Shown piece by piece: positions 13,471 through 23,683 of a stretch of DNA of 64,000 bases (positions within the stretch are counted from its first letter, which is position 1; every line of letters starts with the position of its first letter). The DNA is from Zanthoxylum bungeanum (lineage: Eukaryota; Streptophyta; Magnoliopsida; Sapindales; Rutaceae), in the NCBI GenBank assembly GCA_019454045.1, contig SKCR01031806.1, positions 1 through 64,000 of the forward strand, given 5' to 3'. Position numbers and translations under genes: made by a program. Under the pieces are notes generated by a model, which saw only the letters and a program-made list of their open reading frames with translations, made no database searches and was not told the DNA's origin.

Positions 13471-13599
13471 CAAGAGGTCTAGATATCCTTTCAGACCTAC
13501 AAAGTGTGGGTAATAAAGATTCTTCATCTACTTGAACTTCAGGTTCCTTCGTTGGTTCGTCAGTCTCAGGTTTTACTTCATCAAGTTCAACCTATCTAT

Positions 13600-13780
13600 G
13601 ATTACCTCATTCAGACAAAAATTCTACCTTTAGAAATTTTGCGAAGCGAGCTACGAACACATTTTGATGCTCGATATCATAGAAAAAATATCCTTTCGTA
13701 TTTGAAGGATATCCAACAAACCTAAACTTTTTCCCTCGAGGCAAAAGCTTATTCTGCTGAGCCACCATGACATATGCATT
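13600..13780 (-). pseudogene. C-terminal end of Copia integrase (left of element B)
   Basis: On the minus strand, directly beside element B, the frame reads YVMVAQQNKLLPRG and continues with a VGY...KGYFFYD-type stretch. It is the direct continuation of the GCPA motif at 28827-28840 on the other side of B. Copia integrases carry this GCxAYV...KLxPR stretch after the catalytic core, so one gene has been split by the 15-kb insertion. Confidence 0.8.
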
Positions 13781-13947
13781 TGATTACGCCCAAAAAATAC
13801 TTTTGGTTATCGCAGTATAGTTGGGGTGTCGATTCCTCAGTGAGATGGTTACAAGGAACTAATTTACTTAAACAATAACGTTAGCAATAACTTAATGAAA
13901 ATAGATAAATCGAATTGGTGATGTAAAGTAAATATTATGAAAAGTAC
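13781..13947 (-). repeat. Element B 3' LTR, first piece
   Basis: It matches 27682-27848 base for base apart from a few substitutions. The break at 13947/13948 is the insertion point of element C; the five bases before it (AGTAC) would be C's left duplication. The remainder of this LTR resumes at 22625. Confidence 0.85.
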
Positions 13948-14137
13948 TGATGTGTGGTAAATGTATCATAATTTTCTACTCATTTGACCTAATATTTTAT
14001 ATAATTTCTTACGTTTTGTGAATATTTTGATGTGTTTTGTGTTATTTTGAAGATAAATAAAGTTTCAGGACTCTCTGGAAGCAATTTGGGGCCAAAACAG
14101 TGAAAAACAGACAAAATGGTAAAATTATAATTTCGCG

Positions 14138-14645
14138 CGTCGCGACGTACAAGCCTTCTGTATCGCGACCGCTAACGTGCACCGCCTGCTAAAATACACC
14201 GTGCCACGTGTCACAATCTGAGAAGTCTACTAACATGCACCGTATGCTAACGTGCGTCTGCCACGTGTCAACATCACAACAGATATGCTAACGTGCGTCG
14301 TGCCACGTGTCACCATCACATGCTGTCGACAATCCACATCGCCACGTGTCGTCCATGTGTCAGCCACGTGGCATCCACATCAGTCACATGCCGAGTTAGT
14401 TTTCCACGTGTCAACCACGTCATCATCAGCCAATCATATTATGCCACGTGTCACCATCACATGCTGCCGACAGTCCATATCACCACATCATCGCCATGTC
14501 AGCACAATTATTGAGTAATCATTTAGCTATCGGTGCCGCCTGCCACGTGTCAGCATCTCCGCATTCCACGCTGTAATTCACAGCGTGTCGCAACTCGAAA
14601 AAGGTGTCGCGTCGTGACGCGCTCGGCCTACTGACGCCTATAAAT
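14138..14645 (+). promoter_or_regulatory. LTR promoter of C: eight G-boxes between CG palindromes, then TATA
   Basis: CACGTG occurs eight times between about 14204 and 14549, mostly within GCCACGTGTCA, beside repeated GCTAACGTGCG. TCGCGA palindromes at 14140-14145 and 14163-14168 and the near-palindrome GTCGCGTCGTGACGCG near 14604 bracket the array. TATAAAT follows at 14639-14645. CACGTG with this flank is the classical binding core for plant bZIP and bHLH regulators, including ABA-response factors. Responsiveness to any signal is inference. Confidence 0.7.
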
Positions 14646-14934
14646 TCAGCTCGATTTCAGAATTCAAATCATGCCTTACTTAGGTTTCTTTAGGGACTTT
14701 AAGGATTGCATCTTGATTGTTTAAGTTTTTGTAATTTAAATTAAGCATGTTTACTTTTAGTACTTTTAATTATGCACTTTTACTTTCAGTAATTAATTTT
14801 ATTTTATTTACTTTTCTTTTCTTTTATGTTCAGTAGTTAAATTACTGTTGGGGAAGGGTGAAGCTTTTTACTATTATAATTTAGATTAATCTCCCTTAAT
14901 TATAATATATAAACTATTTAAAACCTTACTTAAC

Positions 14935-15340
14935 GATGATACCGCCATATTGGTCGGTTGGTAATTAATTATAAATTGGTTTTAACCTGACTAAGTATGG
15001 ATACCGCCTAGTTGGACTATTGGTAATTAATTATTAATTTGACTTAATCAGGATACTGCCTATATGGCTGGTTGGTAATTATCACACAAATTTATATATT
15101 ATAATAAGAGAGATTTTTAAATTAGAAATAGTAAAGGTAGATTAATCTCACTTTAATTATAATATGGAAATTATAATTTAATAATATGGATTAAGAGTTG
15201 ATACCGCCTTAATGACTGGTTTTAATTATGTAACATAATGTGACACCGCTTATAGGTCGGTCTTTAGGTGACAGATGATTACCGCCTATATGGCTAGTTT
15301 ATGGATAAATAATAACACTGCCTTTATGGCTGGTTCAACT
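14935..15340 (+). repeat. ACCGCC hairpin array in C's LTR (about seven copies)
   Basis: Units such as ACCGCCATATTGGTCGGT (14941) and ACTGCCTATATGGCTGGT (about 15053) recur about seven times at irregular spacing downstream of the TATA box, so they would be in the RNA. Most can fold into a short stem with a 5-base loop and one bulged T. The same motif occurs about five times in M (31826-32015) and, inverted, three times in K (38950-39080). Confidence 0.65.
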
Positions 15341-15682
15341 TAAATGGGTAATACTGACAATTTCCATATTATAATAAAGTGAGATTTCTAAAAGTGGATC
15401 ATCTAACCCCATCATTTTATTTTTATTCTAGGGAAGTGATGAAACACAATATTAATAAGCTTAATAATTGATTTAATTATATAATGGGTAATTCTTAGGT
15501 TTGTTTATTAAATCTTAAGCTTAATGATTCTTGTTGCCCGATCACCAATAAAATTGATGTGATTAACTTAAAATGAACTTGGAAAAGTGATTTTAGGTTT
15601 CAGCCTTAGATTCAATAGCTCACGATCTTCCTTGAGGATAGATAACCCTTTAATAGATTTCCTTACATGATAGGAATATACC

Positions 15683-16333
15683 TGTAGACGCTGATTTTCG
15701 CCCGACGTCTACAATCGAGATTTCGTGAGAGAGGGGCACTGGCGATCCTGCAAAACAAAGATGTAGAGTGAGCGGGAGTACTGCCCACCGGTGTGGTGGG
15801 TGCCCGGGGCATTCCGAAGCTCAAGTCAGTGAAGGTACTATGGAGTTAGAAGGTGGGAAGTCAAAGGTTGGATACTACCTTGAACTTAGTAGGGTGCCGT
15901 GAGGGCGATCAGTCGGAGGTGTGGTGAGCTTGAGGATGTCTCAAAGCTGTGAGTAGGAGAGCTAGAAGCTGAATATCCCCTTCCTCTTGGAGCCTTGTTC
16001 CTTATATATTCATGCTATAGTAACGTGTGTCTTTATTGCTTTTTGATTAATCGTCTGTTGGATCATGGTAACAGTCAACTTTATGAGGAGCTATTACCGC
16101 GTTTGTAGGCTGGAACAGATGGGTTGTGAATGACATTTATGAGCATGGGCGTTATGTGGACTGAAGTAGGGTAAGCCCCGATTATGCTTTGAGCACGTGA
16201 TGTCTCACTGGGCTTGGGCTTATGAATCTCTAGGCCTCTATACACTTTAAACATTGGGGCTTCCTTTCGAGGTAGAAGCTTGGGCCTGGAGTAAAAGGAC
16301 GAAATTGCCCCTGGACCAAATTTGGCCCATACA
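15683..16333 (-). repeat. Element D 3' LTR
   Basis: On the plus strand it starts TGTAGACGCTGATTTTCGCC and ends GGCCCATACA. It pairs with 20537-21187. A TATA-like TATATAAGGAAC (minus strand, about 15990-16003) would drive transcription towards lower coordinates. Confidence 0.9.
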
Positions 16334-16439
16334 GTTTGTTCCCTACTCTCTAAGTCAATGAGTCATTGGCTTGGAGAGTACTTGACGCATGGGTCGCCTG
16401 GGACGATGCCATATTATGTTGGTGTACTCGAGCGTTGAT

Positions 16440-17350
16440 GCTGTCTACTGATTGAACCAAACGAATGTCAAGTTATGAGCTTGACTCTACAAGTGTTATT
16501 GGGGAAGTACCCAGTCGACCGAACCAGATGATGGTCGGGATAATAATGAACTTGACTCGTTCAGAGCCATTGGGGAAGTACCCAAGTGATTGAACCAGAT
16601 GAAGGTCAGGATATAAGTCATACGACATGTGTATTCCATGTCTACAACTTGACTCGACATGAGTCCATGTGGGATGTCCCCGGTCGTCTGGACTTGATGA
16701 GGCCAGGAAGACGTAATTCATACGACATGTGCAAACCATGTCTACAACTTGACTCGACATGAGTCTATGGGGGATGTCCCCGGTCGTCTGGACTTGATGA
16801 GGCCAGGAAGACATAATTCATACGACATGTGTAAACCATGTCTACAACTTGACTCGACATGAGTCTATGGGGGATGTCCCCGATCGACTGGACTTGGCGA
16901 GGCCAGGAAGATATAAGTCATACGACATTTGTAATCCATGTCTACAACTTGACTCGGCATGAGTCTATGGAGGATGTCCCCGATCGACTGAACTAGATGA
17001 AGTTTCAGGATATAAGTCATACGACATGTGTTAATCCATGTCTAAAACTTGACTCGACATGAGTCCATGGGGGTTGTCCCCGGTCGACTGAACCAGATGA
17101 AGGTTCAGGATATAAGTCATACGACATGTGTATTCCATGTCTACAACTTGACTCGACGTGAGTCTATGGGGGATGTCCCCGATCGACTGAACTAGATGAA
17201 GGTTCAGGATATAAGTCATACGACATGTGTTAATCCATGTCTAAAACTTGACTCGACATGAGTCCATGGGGGTTATCCCCGGTCGACTGAACCAATGAAG
17301 GTTCAGGATATAAGTCATACGACATATGTAAACCATGTCTACAATTTATA
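16440..17350 (-). repeat. 100-bp tandem array, about eight to nine copies
   Basis: The landmark GACTCGACATGAGTC starts at 16651, 16751, 16851, 16951 (variant), 17051, 17150 and 17250, with diverged copies before and after, so the period is 99-100 bases. Each unit holds up to four inverted repeats. In 17051-17150 these are GACTC/GAGTC, GGGG/CCCC, CTGAAC/GTTCAG (17088-17108) and GACATG/CATGTC (17123-17141). A 100-base period is out of frame, so the array is not a protein repeat. Confidence 0.88.
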
Positions 17351-18160
17351 CTCTACATGACCCAATGAAGGTCCAAGAGGGTATACACACTCCACTATAC
17401 TTGATGAAGGTTCATGAGAGTCTACACACTTCATATGTGATGAAGATCCACATGTTCCTCATTCTTCATTAATATGAACCAATGAAGATCTTTACTCTAC
17501 TAGACCCGAAGAAGGTCCATGAGTCTTTTCTTCTCATACTACTAGCTCTGATGAAGGTCCATGATACTACTGTCTAATGGACTATCAAGTGGACCTAATG
17601 GAGGTCCATTAGACATAATCCAATGAACCTAATGTATATCTATGAAAATCTTCATACTACAAGACTTGAGGAAGGTTATGAGACTACTGTCGAATGGATA
17701 TGTCATAATAGATTTGATGAATGTCTATCTAGGTTATTACTCATTTTCTTGATGAGGATTTATGAGACTACGGTCGAATGAATTTTTTAAAGGTTCATGG
17801 GGCTTCTCTAATGCTTTCTAGAGTTTATGGAAATCCATCCATATAGTCTAGAGTGGATGATAATCTCCATACGTAGTGTGGAGATGATTATCTTCATATG
17901 TAGTATGGAAGAGATGGATACCTATCAAGGTCATTACTAATTATACTAGACCTGAATAAGGTCAATGATACTACGATGGAATGGACTTTGATGAAAGTCA
18001 CATAGAATTTCCATACTACCTGACTTGATAAATGTTGGTCGATTGGAGCTAAAGGAGATCCAAGATAGTTCTTCATTCTACTAGGCATGATAAAAGATTC
18101 CCTATGTAGTCTGGAGTTGGCAATATTAAATCCAAGTAGCATGGAGATGATTACTAACCT
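17351..18160 (-). repeat. Degenerate short repeats with inverted GACC...GGTC pieces
   Basis: Variants of GATGAAGGTCCATGAG recur every ~45-60 bases. Several sit in small palindromes, such as TGGACCTAATGGAGGTCCA near 17590 and GACCTGAATAAGGTC near 17949. A larger foldback runs GATAATCTCCA ... TGGAGATGATTATC at about 17859-17892. No coding frame is evident. The segment looks like an older, decayed extension of the 100-bp array. Confidence 0.6.
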
Positions 18161-18410
18161 TTCATGTGATGAAACTCCATCTTTATTGTCTCGAGAGGGC
18201 GACTATCATTCAATGTCTTCTGAGCCTTCATGGAATGTCGTATGGGCCATCTTTCTAATGTCAGGACATTGTGCTTATGATAAATTGAATTTACAAAGCT
18301 TGAGTGGTGTAGCATGCATTTTTGTTGCTTAGTTTTGGTTTCATGCTACAAAAGTGAGATTCATATATGTTTGTAGTGTCGAATGCCAGCTGCTTAGGCT
18401 GGCCTCTTGC

Positions 18411-20219
18411 TCAATGAGCGATGTGGGACTCTTGTTTCATTGATAGAGATTGATTTGGGCCGTGTTGTTTGGTTAGTGGGCTGGCAGGTTGGGCTTTATT
18501 GGTTTGGCATATTGATGTGTGTGATATGCATGTAGTAATAAGACTTGGTAGAGTTTTGTGTCCTCTTTTCTTCTCGTTTCAGCTTCATCCATGAATTGAA
18601 GAATCTGCAGCTCGAGCTAAGGATCATGTGCTCGCAAGAACTTCCATCCTTCAGTTTTCTCAATAGCCTTCAAACGACTAGCAATAAACTTCATGCACTT
18701 GAGATGAAGATCTGGTGCACCGCACAGCCTGGCAAGTTGAAGTATGCCCACCACATTCTCAATCGTCAGCCGTTTACTTAAACCTTTGGTAGATCTCTAC
18801 TTCAGCTGTGGGACCGCATACACGTGTGACAATGCCATATGCGAGACTGCAGCAGAGGCTCATATGGTTTCGATGACACTGTGAGAGGTAGAGAGACTAC
18901 TGGCGAATAAAGCGTGATTTTTGCTTTGTTTTTTCGATGTGGGAGAGCTTTTTAGTTGCTGATTGATCTTTTTTTTTTGCACCAATCGATGTGGGACTTA
19001 TTGGTCTCTAGGAGCTGTGTTCTTTTACCGCTGATGGGCTTTGTGCTCTTGTTGTCTCTTTCGGCCTTTGTGGTGTTTGAGCCGTTTTTTTTTAAATACT
19101 TTCGGCCTTGTTGAATGAATGACTGTGGGCTATTTCTTTGGCAGTGTTGTGAATTGGTCTACATAAGTGGGATTCATGTGCTGGATAAAGCACGACTTCA
19201 AGGCCGAACACATGTACCCTATCAACCTATTCTGAATCATCTCCTGAAGCGACGAAGCGACAATGTATTTTACTTCAATAACTGTCTACTTTGAACAGCT
19301 TGCAGCCGACGAATCAATTGACGATGAAGACGAAGAAGTCATGATATCCTCCAAACTGTATGTTTGGGGCTAAAGGTTATGGCTCTTCCAATCGACATTC
19401 AAGGTTTCATTCTTTCACGTGGGATCAACTCACGCACGCATGAAAGTAGTAGAATGTCGTGTGGACTGTCGAGTGGGCTGTCGTGTGGACTGGCATTGAG
19501 TGGTGGTTGCTCATGAAATGGTGTGTGCGTTTCTTTTCATACTTGGAAGAAGATGCTTCAGTTTCGGATGTAGCACCAGGCGATGTGGGACAAACTGGTG
19601 GAACTAGGTCTTTTAATCATGGTTTCAGACTACTAATGGAGCTTGCTAGATGACTACTTTCAGCTTGAGTTACTCATGCCATCTGATGGTGAATCTTTCC
19701 ATCGTCATGTCGAATAAGACTGCTCATGACTGAAACTAAATTGTCTGGAGCACATGATGGGCGTTATTCATAAATCAGCGATTGAACTAGGCGTCGAGTG
19801 GACTCTTGACATATATTTATTCTATGATTTTTGGACTTGTCGAGTCAAATGCGATCTTCGTTAAGACCGGGCTTTTATATGTGTCGTCTGGGTTAGAGCC
19901 ATCATGGTCATTCTCTTGTGGTCCAGAATTAAGATAAGATCTTATCGTGTAAGGTGGGAACACTGCATGGCTTTCTGGGAAACAACTTTTGTTTCCTGAC
20001 GCAATTAAACAGGCATGGAACATAGACTGACCTTTTTGTTTCAGGAGTTTGACAAAATGGATCGGTATTTTCTTGTTTCTGGGTGTGGTCTGCAGTGTGA
20101 CGTTGAATTGTCTGAAAGTTTATTTTGGTGCTTATTCGATGTGGGATGAGTTTAAGCATGCCTGGAATTTGAGCTGATTGTCGAAGCTTTGGTTCCTGGG
20201 CGCCTAGTCGATGTGGGAC
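18411..20219 (-). other. Domain with six RTCCCACATCG-type motifs, four in hairpin loops
   Basis: Read on the plus strand as CGATGTGGGAY (one ending in G), the motif occurs at 18419-18429, 18935-18945, 18987-18997, 19581-19591, 20137-20147 and 20209-20219. All copies face the element's minus strand. Four sit between inverted repeats: TCAATGA/TCATTGA (18411/18437), ACCAAT/ATTGGT (18981/19000), CACCAG/CTGGTG (19574/19595) and TGCTTA/TAAGCA (20129/20153). RTCCCACATCG is the published consensus of the upstream sequence element of plant snRNA promoters. I see no TATA box at either spacing used there. Confidence 0.7.
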
Positions 20220-20411
20220 ATTCGTCTTTGCTGGCTTTGGCTGATAGTGAGTGATTGTGAGTTGATGGGCCTGTTTTCGGTTGATGAGGCGTGTTCGTCT
20301 TGGGTGAACTCTTGAACTCTTGTATTTCCTTTCACATGTAGCCTCGGGCCTTGGGAAGTTGAAGAAATATGCTCCAATATTGGTAATTGTTCTTGGAGGA
20401 TGACTAATCAA
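19929..20411 (-). CDS. Unrecognised 160-codon open frame in element D
   Basis: This is the longest frame in D and lies just inside the 5' side of the internal region, where gag would sit. The product is basic and rich in proline, threonine, lysine and arginine, with no zinc knuckle, no protease motif and no similarity I recognise. It contains two of the RTCCCACATCG-type motifs, one at each of 20137 and 20209. It may be a chance frame or a relic of captured sequence. Translation is unproven and I give it low weight. Confidence 0.2.
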   Translation of the reverse strand: MISHPPRTITNIGAYFFNFPRPEATCERKYKSSRVHPRRTRLINRKQAHQLTITHYQPKPAKTNVPHRLGAQEPKLRQSAQIPGMLKLIPHRISTKINFQTIQRHTADHTQKQENTDPFCQTPETKRSVYVPCLFNCVRKQKLFPRKPCSVPTLHDKILS

Positions 20412-20516
20412 GTGATCATGAGACCTAGTGTTTGATCATTGCATGAAGCCAAGCGAGTAGGGGTATCTGAAAGGATTGTTGAAGGAGGGATCTTTGCATG
20501 CTACGAATCGCTAGGG

Positions 20517-20536
20517 CCCCACGATGGGCGCCAAAC
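20517..20536 (-). other. Primer-binding site of element D
   Basis: On the minus strand, directly after the 5' LTR terminus TTTACA, the sequence reads GTTTGGCGCCCATCGTGGGG. The TGGCGCC core is the one used by plant Gypsy elements. Its position confirms the minus-strand orientation of D. Confidence 0.75.
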
Positions 20537-21187
20537 TGTAAACGCTAATTTTCGCCCGACGTCTGCAATCGAGATTTCGTGAGAGAGGGGCACTGGCGAT
20601 CCTGCAAAACAAAGATGTAGAGTGAGCGGGAGTACTGCCCACCGGTGTGGTGGGTGCCTGGGGCACTCCAACGCTCAAGTCAGTGAAGGTACTATGGAGT
20701 TAGAAGGTGGGAAGTCAAATGTTGGATACTACCTTGAACTTAGTAGGGTGCCGTGAGGGCGATCAGTCGGAGGTGTGGTGAGCTTGAGGATGTCTCAAAG
20801 ATGTGAGTAAGAGAGCTAGAAGCTGAATATCCCCTTCCTCTTGGAGCCTTATTCCTTATATATTCATGCTATAGTAACGTGTGCATTTATTGCTTTTTGA
20901 TTAATCGTCCGTTGGATCATGGTAACAGTCAACTTTATGAGGAGCTATTACCGCGTTTGTAGGCTGGAACGGATGGGTTGTGAATGACATTTATGAGCCT
21001 GGGCATTATGTGGACTGAAGTAGGGTGAGCCCCGATTATGCTTTGAGCACGTGATGTCTCACTGGGCTTGGGCTTATGAATCTCTAGGCCTCTATACACT
21101 TTAAACATTGGGGCTTCCTTTCGAGGTAGAAGCTTGGGCCTGGAGTAAAAGGACGAAATTACCCCTGGACCAAATTTGGCCCATACA
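20537..21187 (-). repeat. Element D 5' LTR
   Basis: It starts TGTAAACGCTAATTTTCGCC and ends GGCCCATACA on the plus strand. It is nearly identical to 15683-16333 and is followed by the right duplication ATACC (21188-21192). Confidence 0.9.
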
Positions 21188-21803
21188 ATACCTTTCGGGC
21201 GGGGTAGCCATAATCGGAACTTGAACTTAATGAAATCATATAATTCAGTTAACATAGACATATGATTAATTGGGTTATTTGGGTATTTGCATCTGACCAT
21301 CGACAAAGGCTTTTGCATATTTTCATGTTCCAGGTTAGCAAACTGATTTATTACACATATATAAGAGAATCAATTCATCATTAGAATGATATTGTGTGGA
21401 GTCATAACCCTAGATTTATGTGTCTTTTGTTATTTTCCTTAGTATTTTCTTTTGTGTCTTTATTTATTTATTTATTTATTCAGCAACTCCACATTCAACC
21501 ATCCAATCAATCAATTATTCTCTTCTCCCCTTAATTAGATACTTGTAAATAAATAGTATCAATAATTAATAAGAATAGTATGAATTAAGTCCTCGTGGGA
21601 TCGATACTTTTATACTACTTGAGCGATACTTGCGCTTGCGTTATACGCGTGTGATTACGCCAGTCAAGTTTTTGGCGCCGTTGCTAGGGACTTATTTTTC
21701 TTGAGTTATTAAGTTTGAAGCTATCTAATTTACTTGTATATAATTTTCTTTATTTTTATCTGTATTTTTTATTTCTTTCTTTTATATTTCAGGTGGTTGA
21801 AAA

Positions 21804-22624
21804 ATGGAACACTATTGGGAGATTGAAAGATTACGAGCTTTACTAGAAGAAGCTACATCCCAAATCAGGGAGCAAAAGTCCACTTTTCTGAGGTCTGTTG
21901 TCCAGCCCAACAATTATCACTGGATATCAAGCAATACTGCATTTGCTCAACAGAACACAATGGGGAGATGTGAGATATGCGATGGTAACCACCCGAGAGA
22001 TCAATGCATATACCTTTCAGAGTGGCAGAATTATCAGAATCATTCAAGGTACGAAGAACCATCACATTTTCCATCTTATCCACCATTCATCTACGATCTT
22101 CATCAAGATCTAGAACCATAAGAGGAATATCAGTTGATTCACATGCTCAAAGATTGGCTCAAGGAACCAGAAGCTCAATTTGATGCACAAATTCAGAGTC
22201 AAGCATCGTCTATACAGAGGATGACAGATCAAGTTAGACAATTAACGGATAACCTGAATCACATATCTCACGGAGTAAATTCAAATAATACTGAAGAAGC
22301 CTTCGAATATCCTGAGATTCATCATGACATCATAACAGAAGACGAGGCTAAACAATATCAAGAATCAGAGGTATCAGTTCAGGAGCCCGAACCAACAAAG
22401 TCTCAATTTGATTTTTATTATTCATCGGACTCTGACGAAGATCAAGAAGTAGAGCTGATCGTTCCAACTGCACCAACAAGGGAGGATGAAATGTTGCATC
22501 TTTAAAATGAGGATCTTGGAACATTTATTGCACAAATGTTTGATGAAGAGTCGAACGAGGAAATACAAAAAAGCATATGTGAAGAACATCCTCAAAATAA
22601 AGATCTTGGAGCATGTTTTGCACT
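21804..22624 (+). pseudogene. gag-like gene of element C, two in-frame stops and truncated
   Basis: The frame starts ATG at 21804, about 115 bases after the PBS, and stays in one phase through stops at 22119-22121 and 22503-22505. The N-terminus is helical and charged (LRALLEEATSQIREQ). A zinc knuckle CEICDGNHPRDQC lies around residues 54-66; such CCHC knuckles bind element RNA in Gag. The later part is acidic and glutamine-rich. After 22624 the frame runs by chance into B's LTR, so the true C-terminus is lost. The short length and N-terminal knuckle are unlike a normal Gag, and C may itself have been non-autonomous. Confidence 0.6.
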
Positions 22625-23589
22625 AATAGAGAGAAACAGAAAAGTTTCAGGAATCCCTCTTGCATCAAATTCATATATTCAGTTGTTGATTCCTTTTATT
22701 ACTCAATTGAAGTTTTCACATCCCAAACCAACAATCGGAAGATATTCAATTCCAAATATATTAAATTCTAAGGTAATCAATGAATTATTTTCTCTATGTT
22801 AACAACACACAAAGTTATCATTATGACCTATCTAACGTCGACAATATACCCTCAGGCAATACTGCAGCAGAAGATCAACTCATAAAACAACTTTACCAGT
22901 CACAACTGGGTTCCCCAATCACATATAGAAGAAGCATAACTATTCCTATATGCAAGTTGGTAAAACATAATCTCTAGATTATAAATCAAAATATAATAAA
23001 GAACAACGAATCATCAATTGTATTAAACATTAAAAAGCATTCAGAAATCAACAACATGAGTATAAGAGTTTAAATAGAAGAGTTCATCCTTAGCTTTGCC
23101 TAGGAGATTAGTTCTCTATAGAAGAAAGAGACATAGCCTGAAGAGATTGCAGCAGCATCCTGTCTGGTAAGAAGTTTCTTTGTTCTTCAATCTCAAATAT
23201 GTTTTTAATCTTTGTTGTGTGTTAATATCTGTTTATTCTCTCCTTTTAGGGTTATGGACGAGCTTAGGTATTTATATAGGGGTCTCGGAGTCCATATATG
23301 CGTAAAAATGAACTAAGCAAATTCCTGAAAGACGTATTTGCGTCGCGACGCGCTGCCATGCATGTCGCGACGCGTGGCGAGGCTTGCAGGATAATGATTC
23401 CTGCATTTCTGCTCGTTTCCTGCGTGCTTCTGATGTGTTCGTAAGGTCTCGAAACACGTACAATTGCTCAAATATCCATGTTCCATTGCTTCCTAATAAC
23501 AAAACATAAAATAAACTATAATTAAGATTAAACACATGATAATCAAGCCAAATTAGTGATGTTCAAAGTACATTTTCATGCACTTATCA
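22625..23589 (-). repeat. Element B 3' LTR, second piece
   Basis: It aligns with 27861-28826, for example AATAGAGAGAAACAG at both starts and GTGCACTTATCA-type ends. Identity is about 91%. TCGCGA palindromes lie near 23343 and about 22 bases further on. Reading minus, they sit upstream of TATA-like CTATATAAATA at about 23266-23276. Confidence 0.85.
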
Positions 23590-23683
23590 CAACCCCCAAC
23601 CAGCTTATTGCTAGTCCCTAGCAATTCAAGCACAAAAGAAAATAAGAACTAAACTAAACTAAAAATAAATAAATAAAACTATC

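Larger units (their letters stand above)
15683..21187 (-). mobile_element. Element D: non-autonomous, hairpin-rich LTR element
   Basis: The 651-bp LTRs (15683-16333 and 20537-21187) are about 96-97% identical, and the perfect duplication ATACC lies at 15678-15682 and 21188-21192. On the minus strand the PBS TTTGGCGCCCATCGTGGGG abuts the 5' LTR (20517-20536), and the PPT GAGAGTAGGGAACAAAC abuts the 3' LTR. The 4.2-kb internal region has no retroviral protein similarity. It consists of a 100-bp tandem array, degenerate shorter repeats and a domain with six RTCCCACATCG-type motifs. D must rely on enzymes from another element. Confidence 0.92.
13948..21665 (+). repeat. Element C 5' LTR (two pieces around element D)
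   Basis: Pieces 13948-15682 and 21188-21665 together make an LTR of about 2.2 kb. They align end to end with solo LTR M (30805-32930), starting TGATG-GTGGTAA and ending ACGCCAGTCA. The promoter region holds TCGCGA palindromes, a G-box array and a TATA box at 14639-14645. The transcribed part carries the ACCGCC hairpin array (about 14935-15340). Confidence 0.85.
13948..22624 (+). mobile_element. Element C: Gypsy element truncated on its right side, split by D
   Basis: C begins with an LTR (13948-15682 continued at 21188-21665). Next come the PBS TTTGGCGCCGTTGCTAGGGA (about 21670-21690) and a gag-like frame. It stops abruptly at 22624, where B's LTR resumes. C's remaining internal region and second LTR are missing, along with 12 bases of B's LTR (the equivalent of 27849-27860). 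One deletion spanning the right junction explains both losses. M and K are solo LTRs of the same family. Confidence 0.82.

Noticed and set aside
14252..14518. Overlapping plus-strand frames of 73-88 codons rich in His, Thr and Ser
   Set aside because: They are translations of the G-box repeat array (CCACGTGTCACCATCAC) in C's LTR, upstream of the TATA box. M gives similar frames at 31080-31418. The repetition of the DNA motif explains them.
16473..17219. Repeated protein-like segments (LHLVQS...DIPHRL..SQVVDM) on the minus strand
   Set aside because: The underlying repeat is 100 bases, not a multiple of three, so successive units fall in different frames. The apparent protein repeat is a by-product.
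18419..20219. Possible snRNA or snoRNA genes driven by the RTCCCACATCG motifs
   Set aside because: Downstream of each motif on the minus strand I found no TATA box at the Pol II (about 34) or Pol III (about 24) spacing and no U-snRNA, box C/D or 7SL-like sequence.
22625..22802. C-terminal extension of C's gag frame (IERNRKVSGIPLASN...)
   Set aside because: From 22625 the DNA is B's LTR, matched at 27861 onward. The open frame across the junction is accidental.
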